Origin: Congeria kusceri
Taxonomy: Eukaryota; Mollusca; Bivalvia; Myida; Dreissenidae
Assembly (NCBI GenBank): GCA_027627225.1
Contig: CM051029.1
Coordinates: forward strand, 73,072,078-73,136,077
Direction: 5' to 3'
Length of the DNA: 64,000 nucleotides
A program made the translations under genes and the position numbers. The notes below the pieces were generated by a model, which ran no database searches, was not told where the DNA came from, and was given only the letters and a program-made list of their open reading frames with translations. Below are positions 1 through 13,096 of the stretch, piece by piece (the first letter of the stretch is position 1; every line of letters starts with the position of its first letter).

Positions 1-1185
1 TTTAAATATAACGCTAAACGATACACAAACATTTAAACGCAATACCTCTAATCACAGCGGTCGATCTCCAATAATTATTGACTGGATGGAACCAACCCTT
101 AATCAATAAATGTATTATCTTGATTGGTTCCAGATGATCCTCGTTGTAAAGACTTGACTGTATATTAACATAAATGAAAAACAACACAAAAAACACACCA
201 AACACAATTCTTGAGCAGTTTATAGAGATATTTATAGAGATATTTATGTCATGGGTCTCTATAAACTGCCTATAGCCGACTTCTACATGAATGAGTTTTG
301 GTACAGTATACCTGGCGTACTCATTCCTATGATCCAAGCAAATGATGTGGTGCTCTAATTTATTGGTATGTGAATCGTAGGTAAATTTCCACTGATGTTT
401 AACGAAATATAATACATAGTGTTACTAAAAATAGTAACATTTTGACGTCGATTACGGGCCGTTACGCGGCTCCGCTGAGCCGATATAATTATAATTGGCC
501 GCGGCCGATTTTTCGATAATCGAAGAGAATCCGATCGCGCGACGTCAACGACCACGAATGGCGTATTTAGTCAAAATTAAACGGTTATATCCGAAAATGC
601 AAATACTGAATATTAACGAAAGTTTGTAGTTAAATTGATTAAATATATATACGATCTATAGCCTATGCATCTTTTAGTTTGAGAAAAAGAATCACTGAAC
701 AAAATTGAACAGATCGGAAACTTTTACTGTACCTCAATTTCAATCCATTGCTTCCAACAATAAAAATCCAACAATACTGTAAGCACTTCAATTCCATTGT
801 CTTGTATCCATAAGCCTTAATTTGTAACAATCATGATATTAATTTCATGTTAACCATTCTGACCAGAAACACGATTTACGAAATCGCAATGACTGCTCAG
901 AACGTTTGATTTTATTCGATTCAAAGTCTCAGAATATATTATTTATCCAACTGACACATTCATCATCACAACAAAACTGCGAGTCCAGCGAAAACTGGTT
1001 TGTTTCGTCACTGTTTTTCTGTTTATAAATTACGTCATTCGTTAGAGTTGCGTCACGTATTGCGTAATTAGTTGAATGTTAAATACAAGTACGGAAAGTT
1101 TGTTTGGTGTTTTTGTTAACATTTTGTGTAATAAAGAAAGTAACATGATTGTTTTCTTGTGACAGGATAATATGTATTACAAACG
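1..1185. other. intergenic, no gene seen
   Basis: AT-rich sequence with short open frames in several phases and no domain, splice-bounded exon or repeat that I recognise. Around 460-560 there is a GC-rich, partly palindromic patch (GGCCGCGGCC near 500) that may be the remains of a small inverted-repeat element. Confidence 0.5.
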
Positions 1186-1322
1186 ATAATATACGGCAGA
1201 GCTGGGCCGGGCGTCTATACTCGGCCCTAGCCGTATAACGGCCCTCGGGCCAAAGGCCCGCGGGCCGTTATATCGGCAGCGGGCCGATTATAGATGCCCG
1301 GCCCAGCTCTGCCGTATATTAT
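1186..1322. mobile_element. foldback/MITE-like inverted repeat
   Basis: The 137-bp segment folds back on itself almost end to end. It opens with ATAATATACGGCAGAGCTGG and closes with the reverse complement, and the inner part is GC-rich (GGCCC/GGGCC blocks) in an otherwise AT-rich context. There is no coding capacity. A near full-length hairpin of this size suits a non-autonomous MITE or foldback element. The target duplication cannot be separated from the AT-rich palindrome ends. Confidence 0.7.
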
Positions 1323-4300
1323 TGTCTAAGTATTTCAATGCTATAGAAGTGTGCTTATCGTTATCTGTATTGCGGCTAACCGCTTCAAGTACCACACTTC
1401 CTGCAAAACACGAAACCATCAACTAGACAATGTGCGCGGTTGACGACACAGACTGTTTTTCGTCTAAAGTGATCCAGATAAAAAAACAATTCCTGAGACG
1501 ACTACAGGTTTAAATCCCTTCCGACGAAGGGTATTGTATCGCTAAATAACAAACTACTGATGTATAATACATGTCGAATGGATGCGATTTCTAACAGTTG
1601 AGAAGAATTACACGTGAATAGAAAAAAGTATTTAGCAGAGTTTATACCTTGAACCAATCAGCTACATACCTTTCTTGTAAAGTCATTTTAAATATTGTAT
1701 TTTTTTGCATTCTCAGTGGCATTGGATGGTGTTAGTGATGGTTTGTATTGTAATATTTGTTTATACTAGTATTTAAATGTACTTAAATATTTATTGCGTT
1801 TGTTTATTAAAATTCTTACATATTAAAAAAGATTACTTTAACATTCACCAATATACGCAGTCTAGAGCTTTTGTGTTCTATCGTCATTATTATTATGCGG
1901 CTTTGACGTAAATTAAATTTGCAAGACGCAACACAAATCGACTTAAAAGCTCAAAACCATGATCACTTTGCTTAAAGTTAACACATACAATTTAACTGTC
2001 ACACAACGTATTCAGCTATTCAGGTTCGGAATGACCATGTGTTTTGTTTGCAAAAACTGAAATTAGTGTAAAAAGGTGGTGAAAACGTTGTAATAAGCGT
2101 AAATTTCCATTCCGATGCAACGCTACATCAACAACCTGACCCATTGTATTAAACCTCATATTTTTAGGTGTACGTGGACAATAATTTATTAGCGATGGCT
2201 TTAATATTAATGAGTACAGGGTTTTTCATAATATGCGTTACTATATTTCTGAAGCCGTAGGGTGAACCGTTTGTAATATATGATTAGATTAAATGTATTG
2301 ATTTCAACCAATCACGTTATAAGAATCATATCATGTCTTTTGAACATTGTTGACGATGAATAATCTACGAATTTGAAAGTAGCATTAACATTTGCATCTT
2401 TGCTTAACAGACAAATGCATTAACATATTGAATGTTTAAGCTGTTATTAACTCATATTTATTTAAATACTGGAATAGTTTTATTATAACACATGACATCA
2501 GTTATCCCACTTTATTATAACACATGACATCAGTTATCCCACTTTACCCAAGTTGTATAGAGTATTATGTGGCGTAACACTATTATCAAATATATGATTA
2601 TTTACAAGTTTATAGAATGTTTGCATTATTAAATACTATGATAATATATATTCTTATTGATTAATTGTAAAATTGTAAAACATATTCAAATTCTGAATGA
2701 TTAGTGATTTAAATTTTGAAATATTTCTGTAGGTGTTTTTCTCAGCTGGAAAAGTGATCTCTAAGTTATGCCTAAGTGAAAATTATGCTGTGTTTTATGC
2801 AGTCCATAACTTCATTGAAGCTTGAAGGAGATTTGAGTATGTATAATTATCGGTTCCATACATATCTTCTATTTCATAACCACATATCCATTTCTAATCC
2901 GTATTCCTATTTAAACTTTTATTTCATAATCCGATTTTCAATTTTTAATCCCTATTTATATTTACCACTATGCTTAACACATATTCCAAGCTTGTTTAAC
3001 TTTAACAGTATTTGTTACTTTATATAATATATTAATTGATCGTCACAATATATGTAACTGTATTATTGAGGAAAGGAACCCTACTAGCTTAGCTATCGTT
3101 CCAATCCTACACGCTTATGTCTTGTGTATTCTCTATGCAATCCTTATTTGAAATAAATATTTTTAACCCAACTGGAGCTCAACTTGAGGCCAAGCTGGTA
3201 GTTATCTCGATATATGTACATAAAATCCGGCCTTAAGGACTTTGGAAAAACGAACGGTTGGTGTGGGAAAATTGACACCAATCGAGCAATCCAGAAAAAA
3301 ACTCCCGGATGCACATGGGCACGCTACTTATGTGAGCAATGTTACATATATTATGCCAAATCAGTCCTATTTTACACAGGTATATTCTCATAAGATGTTC
3401 ATGCTAAATTATAGAATCTGATACATATTTTAGGGGGAATATTTGTTTAAAATAAATACATACTTATTTTAATAATAAAAAAAAAACAATTAACACAATG
3501 GTTTGAGTTGATATACAGAGACATAATGCACAGTATATTCATACAGCGATGTCAAGACAAGCGTTTGAGATTGCTGTTCATATTAATTACGATTTACTGT
3601 CTGCTGTTGCATTTAGAGAAATAAATTAAGAGAAACTTCATTGTAGATCATAATAAATATCGCGATATATTAATATTTCTTGCAATACATCTCGATATAG
3701 ATATCCAATATCGCGACAACACTATAGTTAAGGCATATGTCTGTTTTAACCATGTACATATTTACACTACGCGTCTAGAATTGACAAGAAAAACAGATCG
3801 TATGTCCAGAATGTTCCCGGATTGTGTTCTTGTCATTGCCAATAGGTGACACATTAAGTGACACAATCACCTGCGTATAAAAACGTGGAAGGGCCTCCAT
3901 TGGTTATATGTTTTTCGCTAAGTCGACTTCTTTTTATTCACTTTGATTTTAACAGTAGAATTTTATAGACATTGCACCACTGCTTTTCCTGATTCGCTTG
4001 ATGTTTTTGTGAAAGCGAATATATTCATTCTCTTTTCGCCTAATAAAGTCATTTAGTATTTTGACAAATAAACGGATTAGTGCATTATACCTTTGGAAAA
4101 AAACAGTTCTAAAGTGAGTTGATTTATATTTATTTGTCAACAATGCATTTAAAATACCATTATACAAAGTTTCCGAAAAATAACTCTTGGAAGGCTTCAA
4201 ATATGTAAATTATTATAATTAAATAGGTGTAACATCATAAAATGCAGGACAAACGACTAAATGTTGACAGATTTATGGCCCCTATTGAACTAACAGTTTT

Positions 4301-4503
4301 TATATCATTTTCAGCCGAGATACATTTTCCACAAAATGTATATACTTAAACAAAACATTTACGTAATAAACTGTACAATAACTAAAACCATTGTCTAATT
4401 ATAACAAAAAATAAAAAACAACACCCTTTTTAACATTATATTAAAGCATTCGCTTTGGGTCAATTTCTTTCAAATTGACAATACCGTAGTGTAAGAGTAT
4501 ATT
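1323..4503. other. intergenic, no gene seen
   Basis: AT-rich sequence with no supported gene. It contains a 32-bp tandem duplication (2478-2541), an exon-like 34-nt stretch at 2803-2836 that I could not assign, and an ATATCGCGATAT-rich patch at 3655-3715 resembling patches near 38.6 and 40.6 kb. Confidence 0.5.
2478..2541. repeat. 32-bp tandem duplication, two copies
   Basis: Two adjacent identical copies of a 32-bp unit beginning TTTATTATAACACATGACAT. Perfect identity suggests a recent slippage or repair duplication. Confidence 0.85.
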
Positions 4504-4528
4504 CGTCACCTATGTGACAATTCTAGTT
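4504..4528 (+). other. Helitron-like 3' terminus (hairpin then CTAGT)
   Basis: A short hairpin (GTCACCTATGTGAC) is followed by AATTCTAGTT. Canonical Helitrons end in a short hairpin followed by CTRR next to a T, which this resembles. Nearly the same 25 bases occur at 22766-22790 with GTAG in place of CTAG. No matching 5' end was identified, so element extent is unknown. Confidence 0.35.
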
Positions 4529-4831
4529 TACCAGGCCTTTCCCTGCCAGAGACGAGTTGGGGTACACCCTTTGCAAGGAGCGCGAAAAAAGTATAAACCT
4601 CCATCTTGTCTCTAAGGTACCGTAGAATGGTGGCCAGTACTTGATCTTCCCAGTAAAGAGATATTGTATTCACTTGACTCCTCATATATGTCTCTGGGGT
4701 CATAATGTTAGGTCACTAGCTTAGGGTCTAAATTCTGACAGGTATATTAAATGGCAGTGCACCAAAATATTATCAAACGGCATCAAAATATCACAACATA
4801 ACGTAAGGCATCATCACCTGATGTATAATGG

Positions 4832-4900
4832 TTTTGATTCACGCGTGATCATAGAAATTAATAGATATATATTTTTTCTATGATCACGCGTGAATCAAAA
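4832..4900. repeat. perfect 26-bp inverted repeat, 17-nt loop
   Basis: The arms at 4832-4857 and 4875-4900 are exact reverse complements (TTTTGATTCACGCGTGATCA...) separated by an AT-rich 17-nt spacer. There is no coding sequence. It may be a very short foldback element or the product of hairpin-mediated repair. Confidence 0.85.
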
Positions 4901-5446
4901 ATCGATATTCTACCGAAACCTACACATTTTCTTTTAATTTAATGCTTTGTACGCCGTTTTGGTACATTTTATGTGCTATCAAAACCCGTTTATTTTGAAA
5001 AAATGGCGGGAATAATAACGTCATGACGTCACAATTTTGAGCACGGCATCGTTGACGGTCCGTTTCTCTATTACTGAATTAAAATACAATGAGATCATTA
5101 CTAAAATAATACTTCGCTGCGCAGCAATTTATTATACAAGTGTATATACTGCATCTAGGCTGTTCGAGCATGCGCATTAAAAAAAATATGTCGTTACTTT
5201 CTAATTCAAAACCGAATATAACCGTTGTTGTAGGATAAACGGGTCTGTTCCGACAGAAAATATATTTTTACATTTTTCTATGAAATAAATAGTTTCTGTC
5301 GATGTGTACGTTTTTCGTGTTTTATAACAAGGTGTTTTCTTGGTTGGTATAAAAAATCAGACATTCCCTGTCTTATAGTACATGTAGTATCCATAGCCGT
5401 CATCAAGTGTTTGATATTTTCGATATAAAGAAAAATACTTTTAAGA

Positions 5447-5576
5447 ATTGAAACGCCATTTCGGCGCTTCATCGATGTACCAAGGTCAGTTTTTTTAATC
5501 GTATTTGTTTGTACAAATTACATACAAAAACACTGACCTTCGTACATCGATGAAGCGCCAAAAAAAGCGTTTCAAT
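5447..5576. mobile_element. MITE-like inverted repeat
   Basis: A 130-bp element with arms of about 48 bp. It begins ATTGAAACGCC, contains GGCGCTTCATCGATGTAC and GGTCAGT, and ends with the reverse complements. The centre is AT-rich. The arms differ at only a few positions and there is no open reading frame. This fits a non-autonomous DNA transposon of unknown family. Confidence 0.7.
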
Positions 5577-6059
5577 ACTTGTAATTACAATTATAGTTAC
5601 AATTGTGTGTATACTTTAACATTTTACCTTAAAAGATAAGTTGGGATTTATTGTTTGCAATTCGCACAACATTACATTTAAGTATGATCCATAGACTTCG
5701 CCCCTTGCAACGATAACGATAGCGATACAATTTATTTTTGATTTACTTTTGTTTTTGATTGATTTTTTGGAAGACCAATTTTGAACAGGGTACAATAGAC
5801 AGAAATATTTAAACGTGTTCCAGTTTAGATTACGACTGAAGGCTAAACGCCCACATACATGTGTGGTTTGAACCGTACTGTAGACGTAAAAACTATAACG
5901 ACCACCTGAAAAACTTTGCGAAACCAAAATTTCGCAAACTTAAGTACCCTTTTTCTTTCAGACATTACTATTACTAAGTATGCGTTCAAGTGTTTAATTG
6001 TGATCAATAATTGATGTTTTTTGCATAAAACATTCTTTTTTTTTCGTTATGAAATTAAT

Positions 6060-6490
6060 GTGCAAAACTGGCTTTCCCATGGTATTTTTTAATTTTCCCA
6101 CGGGATGTTCATTTTCCCAAGGGATTTTTATTTTTTTCCCATGGGATTTTTTCCCACATTTTTTTTTTATATTTGTATGCATATATACGCATATTAAGCG
6201 TTGTTAAACTGTTTGCACTAATTCTTGTTTGAAAATTATGATTAGAAAAAAAAATCCACTTTTTAAATGGGACAAAAATCCATTGGGAAAAAATGTTCTT
6301 TTATTTAATAACTAGAATATATATATTGGGCTATTTAAAACATTGTATTGTTTAATATTTCTGAATATTTTTATAAGTGTTTTCTCTTTTTTTAAATTTT
6401 GAATTTTCCCACTGGATTTTTTCCCACTTCAGAAGTCGGAAAAAATTTCCCACTTTTGAAAATGCGAAAATTTTCCACTTTTAAAATGGG
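6060..6490. repeat. cluster of TTTTCCCAxxGGGAT motifs
   Basis: The motif TTTTCCCA(T/C/A)GGGATTTT and its reverse complement recur many times between 6060 and 6490 with irregular spacing. Open frames across it encode only Lys/Asn-rich low complexity. It may be the terminal or subterminal array of a degraded DNA transposon. Confidence 0.55.
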
Positions 6491-7319
6491 ATTATTTTAT
6501 TTTGCTATTTACCTAATGTATTGCTGATCGAAGTATGCTATTCAGCGACAACATTATTAGAATTCCCTTGTTTAAACGCATGATAAGTAGAGTAGCACCT
6601 GTGATACCGCGGTCGAGCGCAGACAAATGCGCTTGACCGATACTGTACATTTTGTTTCAGCTAGTTATAATATTAAAGTGTTAATACATTATTGCATAGT
6701 TTGCTTAATTCTAACGTCGATTCATTATTGTTATCTATCAAACAAGGATAGAGTGAGGTTAGTTTAATATTTAAAACAGTTAAGATTTTTTGTGTGAAAA
6801 CGTTTAAATTTGGTGCACACGTCATTCCACTCAGTTGATGACGATACTCAAATAATTAAATGTACGAGTAATTAAATTACTGTATGTCATGTACTTATTG
6901 TTCTTATATTATATATTTAATAATTTATAGATAAAAATAATACAAATAACTTGAGATCTCTTGTAACATTTCCCAAGTTTGAATAAGAATTTACGAAATA
7001 TATGTATGCATATACACAAAAAAACTAGATTTGGATCTTTTTAAATCGATTGCTGCTAAAATAAAACTGCGAAGGAAATTTTAAACGTTAAACAGTGTAC
7101 ATAAAATCAATTTCTTGATCATTAGTTACAGCATATTTCAAAGAGATATAATTTGATTAATCGAAAATATGCAACAAAGCTGACCCGAATTGAAACTATA
7201 TATGCCCACAATTACCTTATTATCGCCATATAATTAAATACAGCATGTTTAATTTCACGCGAATATCAGAAACTATCAGCACTTTTCAGTCGCTCTGGTA
7301 CAGCATTTGTGCTTAATAC
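6491..7319. other. intergenic, nothing recognised
   Basis: AT-rich sequence with no coding, RNA or repeat feature that I can support. Confidence 0.4.
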
Positions 7320-8050
7320 GTAAAACTATAAATAGCGCAATTTGCTACTGGAGCTGCGATGATCCCCGTTACACTGAAAACGTCTCTTGCCGTACAATTT
7401 GTTTACTGCCAACGGTTCGAGCAGACAGTCGCGGGAACCTTAAGCGCTTCTATTTGATATAGCCCGGTGCCTCCTTTTCCGAGAAAAATGCTAAATTAGC
7501 AATGGCGCAACGCTACCTTACTAGCTATGAATATGCGTATTGATATACAGGCAAAATGTCTCCTGGCGCACAATTTATCTGCGCCAAACGGTTTTAGCAC
7601 CGATTTCCTGACCTAAACAGGCAGCCGCGGGAACCTAAAGCGCTTCTACCGGAAGTGGTCCGACGCCTGTAGGCCGCACCGTTCCCGAGATACGCATTAA
7701 TATAGTTTGCATAGTCAAAACGTCTCCTGGCGCACGAGCGACGAAACGCTACTTCCGGTTTGCATGTATTCGTATTAATATATTGTATAGCTCGAGAACT
7801 TTACAGTAATGCCGGAACAGGGCAGTCAGTCGCGGGAGCTTAAGGAGCTTCTACTGGAAGTGGTCCTATTCCTTTCCGCCTCATTGTTCCCGAGAAAGGC
7901 GCTATGTTAGCATCGGTGTAACGCTGTCCTACTTACCGTGTATATTCATTTTAATATGTAGGCAAAAGCATCCTTACGCACAATTTCTCTACGCCCAACG
8001 GGTTGAGCCTTTATGCTCGGACCTGGATAGGCAGCAGCGGAAACCACAAG
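7320..8050. repeat. degenerate GC-richer tandem repeat, roughly 200-bp unit
   Basis: About three and a half diverged copies of a unit containing CGTCTCCTGGCGCACAATTT, GTCGCGGGAACCTTAAGCGC, CTTCTACxGGAAGTGGTCC and TTCCCGAGAAA. Recurrences of the first motif start near 7380, 7557, 7719 and 7968. Base composition is clearly more GC-rich than the flanks. No stable reading frame runs through the copies, so satellite-like repeat is preferred to exons. Confidence 0.6.
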
Positions 8051-8280
8051 TCGCATGTTATATAATTCTGGTGAATAATATAATTTAGTTAACAGGTACG
8101 AAATCTATGTATTAAAGGGGTGTCAGACCTGGGCGAATGCAGCCATAGTGCAGTGCAATTTCTTACTTTTGACAATAAAGATATTTCAATAAAGAAACCG
8201 CAGTACTCGCGTTGGCTGTTCTCGAGCGCCAACACGGCCTGATTCCGCTAGATCATCTTCTGGAAGAAGGGGTTGCATAG

Positions 8281-8644
8281 CCTGATGATGATGATGATGA
8301 TGATGACGATGATTATGATTATGATGATGACGATGATAATGACTATGACGATGATGACGACCACGATGACGATGACGATGATTATGATTATGATAATGAT
8401 GATGATAATGACGATGATGTCGATGATGACGATCACTAAATGATGACACTGCTGCTGCTGCTGCTGTTGATAATGATAATGCTGATGATGCCGATGATGA
8501 CGACCATGACGATGATGACGATGATGACGATGACGACGACGATGATGATGATGATGACACAGATACTGATACAAAACTTGGTTATGGTGATGATGATGAT
8601 GATGATGACGATGATGATGATGATGATGTTGCTGTTGTTGTTGT

Positions 8645-8691
<47 letters not shown>

Positions 8692-8728
8692 ATGATGATG
8701 ATGATGATGATGATACATCTGATGCTAC
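8281..8728. repeat. (GAT)n/(ATG)n triplet microsatellite, ~450 bp
   Basis: Interrupted GAT/GAC/GCT triplets run for about 450 bp. Any frame gives poly-Ser, His, Met or Ile, so the overlapping open frames are artefacts of the repeat. Flanks are AT-rich intergenic sequence. Confidence 0.95.
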
Positions 8729-9099
8729 TACTTCTCCCATGCAACAATCCCGCTATCTACTTACATATTAATAATGGTACTGATAATGACGATGATAATT
8801 ATGACCATGAGAATCATGATATTGATATTAATAAGGAATAAATGCCACTTCACATAAAAAAAACACATATTTTATTGAGAAAATTATCTAAGAATCTTTA
8901 TAAATTTTGCCCTGTTTTTAGTCTTCTTTTATCAAAATATTTAAGTAAAAAGTATAAAGTGGTGGCCTCCATACGTGTTGAGTACGAGCAACCTTCTCAG
9001 ACACAAAACAATCGTTTTCAATTAAACGTGTTAATCACCTAATTAATTAGCTACTGAAATAAATCATACACCCCAATTAGTAGATTTTGTCACACCTCG
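8729..9099. other. intergenic, nothing recognised
   Basis: AT-rich transition between the microsatellite and the CCAAT-rich region of the LINE. No feature supported. Confidence 0.4.
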
Positions 9100-9102
9100 T
9101 TA

Positions 9103-9295
9103 ATTGGCTAAGACCCGTCACGTGTTAATCACCCCGAGCCCGCCCCGGGATCATTTGATTGGTTCTGTTGTCCGCATCTCGGATGAAGACCGGCCCCAAC
9201 CTGAACAAAACTCTTCCATTGGTTAATGGCTCAAGCGAGTCTGTCCAATGAAAATTCTGAAACGGATAAGAGCAGACCACTCGGGTGTTGATTGG
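9103..9295. promoter_or_regulatory. five CCAAT boxes upstream of the LINE ORF
   Basis: ATTGG occurs at 9103, 9158, 9218 and 9291, and CCAAT at 9245: five motifs in about 190 bp spaced 27-60 bp. They lie just upstream of the endonuclease ORF in a locally GC-richer stretch. CCAAT is the NF-Y motif, so this may be the internal promoter of the LINE. That role is inferred only from motif density and position. Confidence 0.4.
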
Positions 9296-9612
9296 CTAAT
9301 GGTAGTTACCATTATTGAAATGACAACCGCCCATAGGTCTCCTGATGACTGTTTTATTATTTGTTTCAATAATACTATTTCTATTAGCCATTCGAAGGCA
9401 GCCACTCCTCCTCCCGTGCCCCAGCCCGGGGGTACCTCTGGCGTCGGGGGAGCCGGCGCATCGTGCGGTTCCCGGCACCGGCCCAGTCGGCCATTGCACT
9501 CAACCGGCCGGCTAAAAACACCCAGGTCGTGCCGGAAACTGCATGCTAAAACCCCACGCTCATCCCGTCTCCCCCAAATATCATCCATTAAGCGCAGGTT
9601 GTAAGTCCCACC

Positions 9613-12600
9613 ATGGATAGACTGCTGAATATCATTTCTCATAATATAGGTGGCTTATATAGGCATGCATTTGTTGAAATTAAACATTTCCTTGACCTCA
9701 ATAATTTATTTGCATTCTGGCTATCCAGGAAACAAAATTTTCTGATAATAAAGTTAAGAAAATCCCCGGCTATTCAAGAATTCAAAAACCATACTAATCT
9801 TGACTCAAATATTGCCGGAGGATTAGCTTTGTTTTATTATGGACAATATAAACTATGAGCTAATGGGAGTGGATAACCCTTTAAAGGTTGAAGGTAGTAC
9901 GGCCATTGAGGTGCTGGCAATTGAAGCTTACCATAATAAGAACCGTCCACTAATATTGGTCCACATTTACTCAAGAGGGTGTGCACTTGAGTATCTTAAT
10001 AGCATCAGTCAACAACTTAGGACCGTTAAAAGACCGTTTGATATTATTTACACAGGGGACTTTAACGCACACCACCCCGCATGGGGCCCCACACATACCA
10101 CCACGGAAGGTCAAGCTGTGATTGACTGGTTGGAAGAGCAAGGCCTTGTTTTGCTTAATGACGGTTCGCAAACCAGGTTTCACTCAACTGGGATTACTTC
10201 ATGTTTAGACCTTACCGTAGCCAGCCCCTCCTTGGCCAGTACTTCTGTAAGGGAAATTGTCAATGATAACTTGGGGTCTGACCACTTCCGCAATTGGTCA
10301 CCCTGTGTGACACTGTTACGCAGGAGGCCGGCACCCACACCTCCCATGAAATCAAATTGTTTCTAAAGGAGGCTGATTGGGACCGTTTTGGGAAGTTGTG
10401 CTCAGACCTCTCCCTTGCAGATGTCCACTTCCTGGACGTTCAACAGTTTTGTCATAATTTAACAGTGGCAACTCTATCCATGGCGGAGCTTAGCATCCCT
10501 GTCTCCTCTGGTAAGCATAAAACAAAGAAGTCGGTACCCTGGTTGAGTCCCGAATGTGCTAAAGCGGTACAGGAAAGGAAAAAAGCACTAAAACAACTTA
10601 GGAAAAACCCTGCCGAGCACACTATTCAAAATTATAGGTCTCTTGAAAATAAAGCGAAGCAGGCTATTTTGGCAGCTAAAAGAGAAAATTGGAAACAGTT
10701 CTGTGAAACAACAGTAGTAACTACACATAACACTAGGGACATTTGGCACAAAAATTAACAGACTGAAAGGAATTTCAAGAAAACCTGTACCGCTCCTTAA
10801 ACATCAAGGCAAAATTGCAACTAACCCCAGAGACAAGGCTCAATTTTTGGTTAAGCACTATGCTTCCATTTCTAGTGACTCAAATTTACCCTCAGAAACT
10901 TTGGACTACCAAATACAGTTTGAGTCACATAACAAACACATTTTGAACGATCCTGGGGATAATAGTACTCCATTAAACATTCCATTCACACTTTCGGAAC
11001 TTAAAAAAGGAATTGGTACCAGGAAGGACTCCGCCACGGGAATCGACTCAATAAGCTATGCACTGTTTAAAGATATGCCAGACATTGCACTAAACGTCTT
11101 GCTAAAATTGTTTAATATGGTTTACAGCGCGGGGACTATACCACAGGAATTGAAGAAGGCCACCGTGATACCAATTATAAAACCAATTAAGGACCAAAAC
11201 GATCCAAGTTCTTATCGTCCAATAAGTTTAACATCCCATGCAGGCAAATTACTAGAAGTAATGGTTAAAAACAGATTAGAACACTTATTGGAGTTAAAAC
11301 ATATTTTGAACCCCTTCCAGTCTGGCTTCAGGAAAGGGCGTTCCACTATAGATCAGCTAGTACGTCTCAAACATGACATAATTTATGCCAAAATCGAAGG
11401 AAATCAGTATTAGCAATATTTTTAGATTTGACCGCTGCCTTCGATTTAACCTGGAACGTTGGAATACTTAAAAAGCTAGCTGATTATTGTATCACGGGAA
11501 ACTGTTTCCATTATATAAGGGCTTTTCTGGAAGGTCGAAAGATAAAGGTCAAGGTGGATGGAGAACTCTCTGAAGAGGCCATGACACAACGAGGCAACCC
11601 CCAGGGGTGTATTATCTTCCCCCTGTTGTTCTCCATCATCGTAAATGACCTGCTGATACCGTTAAAACCGGCATGGTCATATCTCAATTTGCAGATGACT
11701 CTGCCACATGGTTAACGTGGTCCAACCTGTCAACCCTGCAAAAGAAGGCGCAAGCAGGGCTGGACTCCATTTGGAAATGGGCCACTAAATGGGGGTTTAA
11801 AATTTCACAGGCTAAAACTATAGGTGTACTGTTTGGCAACCAAAGTCATCACAGTTTGGATCCTGCCCCTCAAGCTGCGCCGACAGAAGCAGACAATTCA
11901 GTACTGGGCCAGGGCCCAGACCAGGCGCGGCTCAAACCCAGTAAATAAGCTTATCGGGGCTGGCACCCACATCAAATCCAGGATGCTGGGCAACAAGCAT
12001 GTTCAGTACCCATTTGGTGCTAGCACCAAGGACCTACTGAGGAATGCCGGCCTCTATAAGGTCTCAGTGGCAGATTTGAGGCCCTCTCTGACGCCCCCCC
12101 TGGACCCTTTATTCGGTCAGTGTCGACACTTATCTAACATTATCAAACAAGCTAACGAAAGCTGACCTTCCGCACCTCGTGAGGGCAGAAACGGATTTTC
12201 TTTCTCAACACAAAGTTTGCTGAGCATCTAAAAATTTACACGGACGGCTCAAAAGACCCTAACTCTGGAAAATTAGCCGCCGCACTTGTTATTCCTTCTA
12301 AAAACATCAAACGAGTACATAGGCTCAGCAGCAATTTATCAATCTATTCGGCCGAACTTTTGGCAATTAAGTACTCTTTGTGCTGGATCTTGGTTAATAA
12401 ACCAGCAAAAACTGCTATTCTTTCCGACTCATTATCATCTCTTGAGTCTTTGAAATTAGGGAATAGCAGATCTAGGCCTGATCGTTTACAAGAAATTTAG
12501 CTCTACATTCACAGTGCCTAGAAAAGTCATTAGATGTCACTTTAACTTGGTGTCCAGCACATGTCGACATTGCCGGTTATGATATGGCGGACAGGGAGGC

Positions 12601-13096
12601 AAAGGGGGGCCTCAAGTGACCGGTGGTGGATGTGGGAGTACCACTAGCACCCTCGGAGGTCTATTCACTAGCCAGAGCATTTGTACTTAGGGAGTGGCAC
12701 AAGCTGACACCCAGTGCATCTGCATATGGCCATACATTTGATAGATCCTCGAAGGTTCTCAGGCGCCCAGATGTTTATTCAAAAAGTATTGTACTGGATA
12801 GGTGCTTAATACGCCTGAGAATGGGTGCAACACTCATGCCGGGTAATTTCGGCAAGTATGTTTTGGGACTTGATCCCAATTGCACCCAGTGCGGGAAACC
12901 CTTCACTGCTGGTCATCTGCTGCTGGAATGTCCCCAGTTTGAAAGTCCAAGGGCCACGTTTAAACAGCATTTTACTGAAAATGCTGTTCCTTTAAACTTA
13001 AACACTATTTTGAAACCTGGTGGGCCAAACAGGGGTCTCTATTACAGAGCCCTTGCCACCTATCTCTTGGACTGTCAGATCACTGACAAAATCTAA
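9613..13096 (+). pseudogene. LINE pol polyprotein (EN-RT-RNase H), frameshifted
   Basis: This encoded the enzyme for target-primed reverse transcription. From ATG 9613 the endonuclease starts (ISHNIGGL). Its catalytic signature GDFNAHHPAWG is near 10060 and the SDH end near 10280. The reverse transcriptase shows TGIDSISYALF, SSYRPISLTS, FQSGFRKGRS, LDLTAAFD (motif A, near 11430), GNPQGC (B) and FADD (C, near 11690). RNase H follows with YTDGSKDP (near 12240), SAELLAIKYSL and WCPAHVDIAG (near 12555), then a C-terminal CTQCGK..GHLLLEC motif (near 12890). The frame changes near 9855, 10300, 10755, 11410, 11690, 11900 and 12500, so no functional protein is made. A separate open frame at 9248-9604 ends just upstream; it lacks recognisable ORF1 motifs and may be leader sequence. 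Confidence 0.9.

Noticed and set aside
2803..2836. Exon-like 34-nt stretch (TTTTATGCAG | ... | GTATGTAT)
   Set aside because: Good splice borders but too short to identify, and it does not match an ANKMY2 segment.
8186..8841. Long open frames on both strands rich in Ser, His, Ile or Met
   Set aside because: They are the GAT/CAT triplet array read in different frames; no non-repeat domain.
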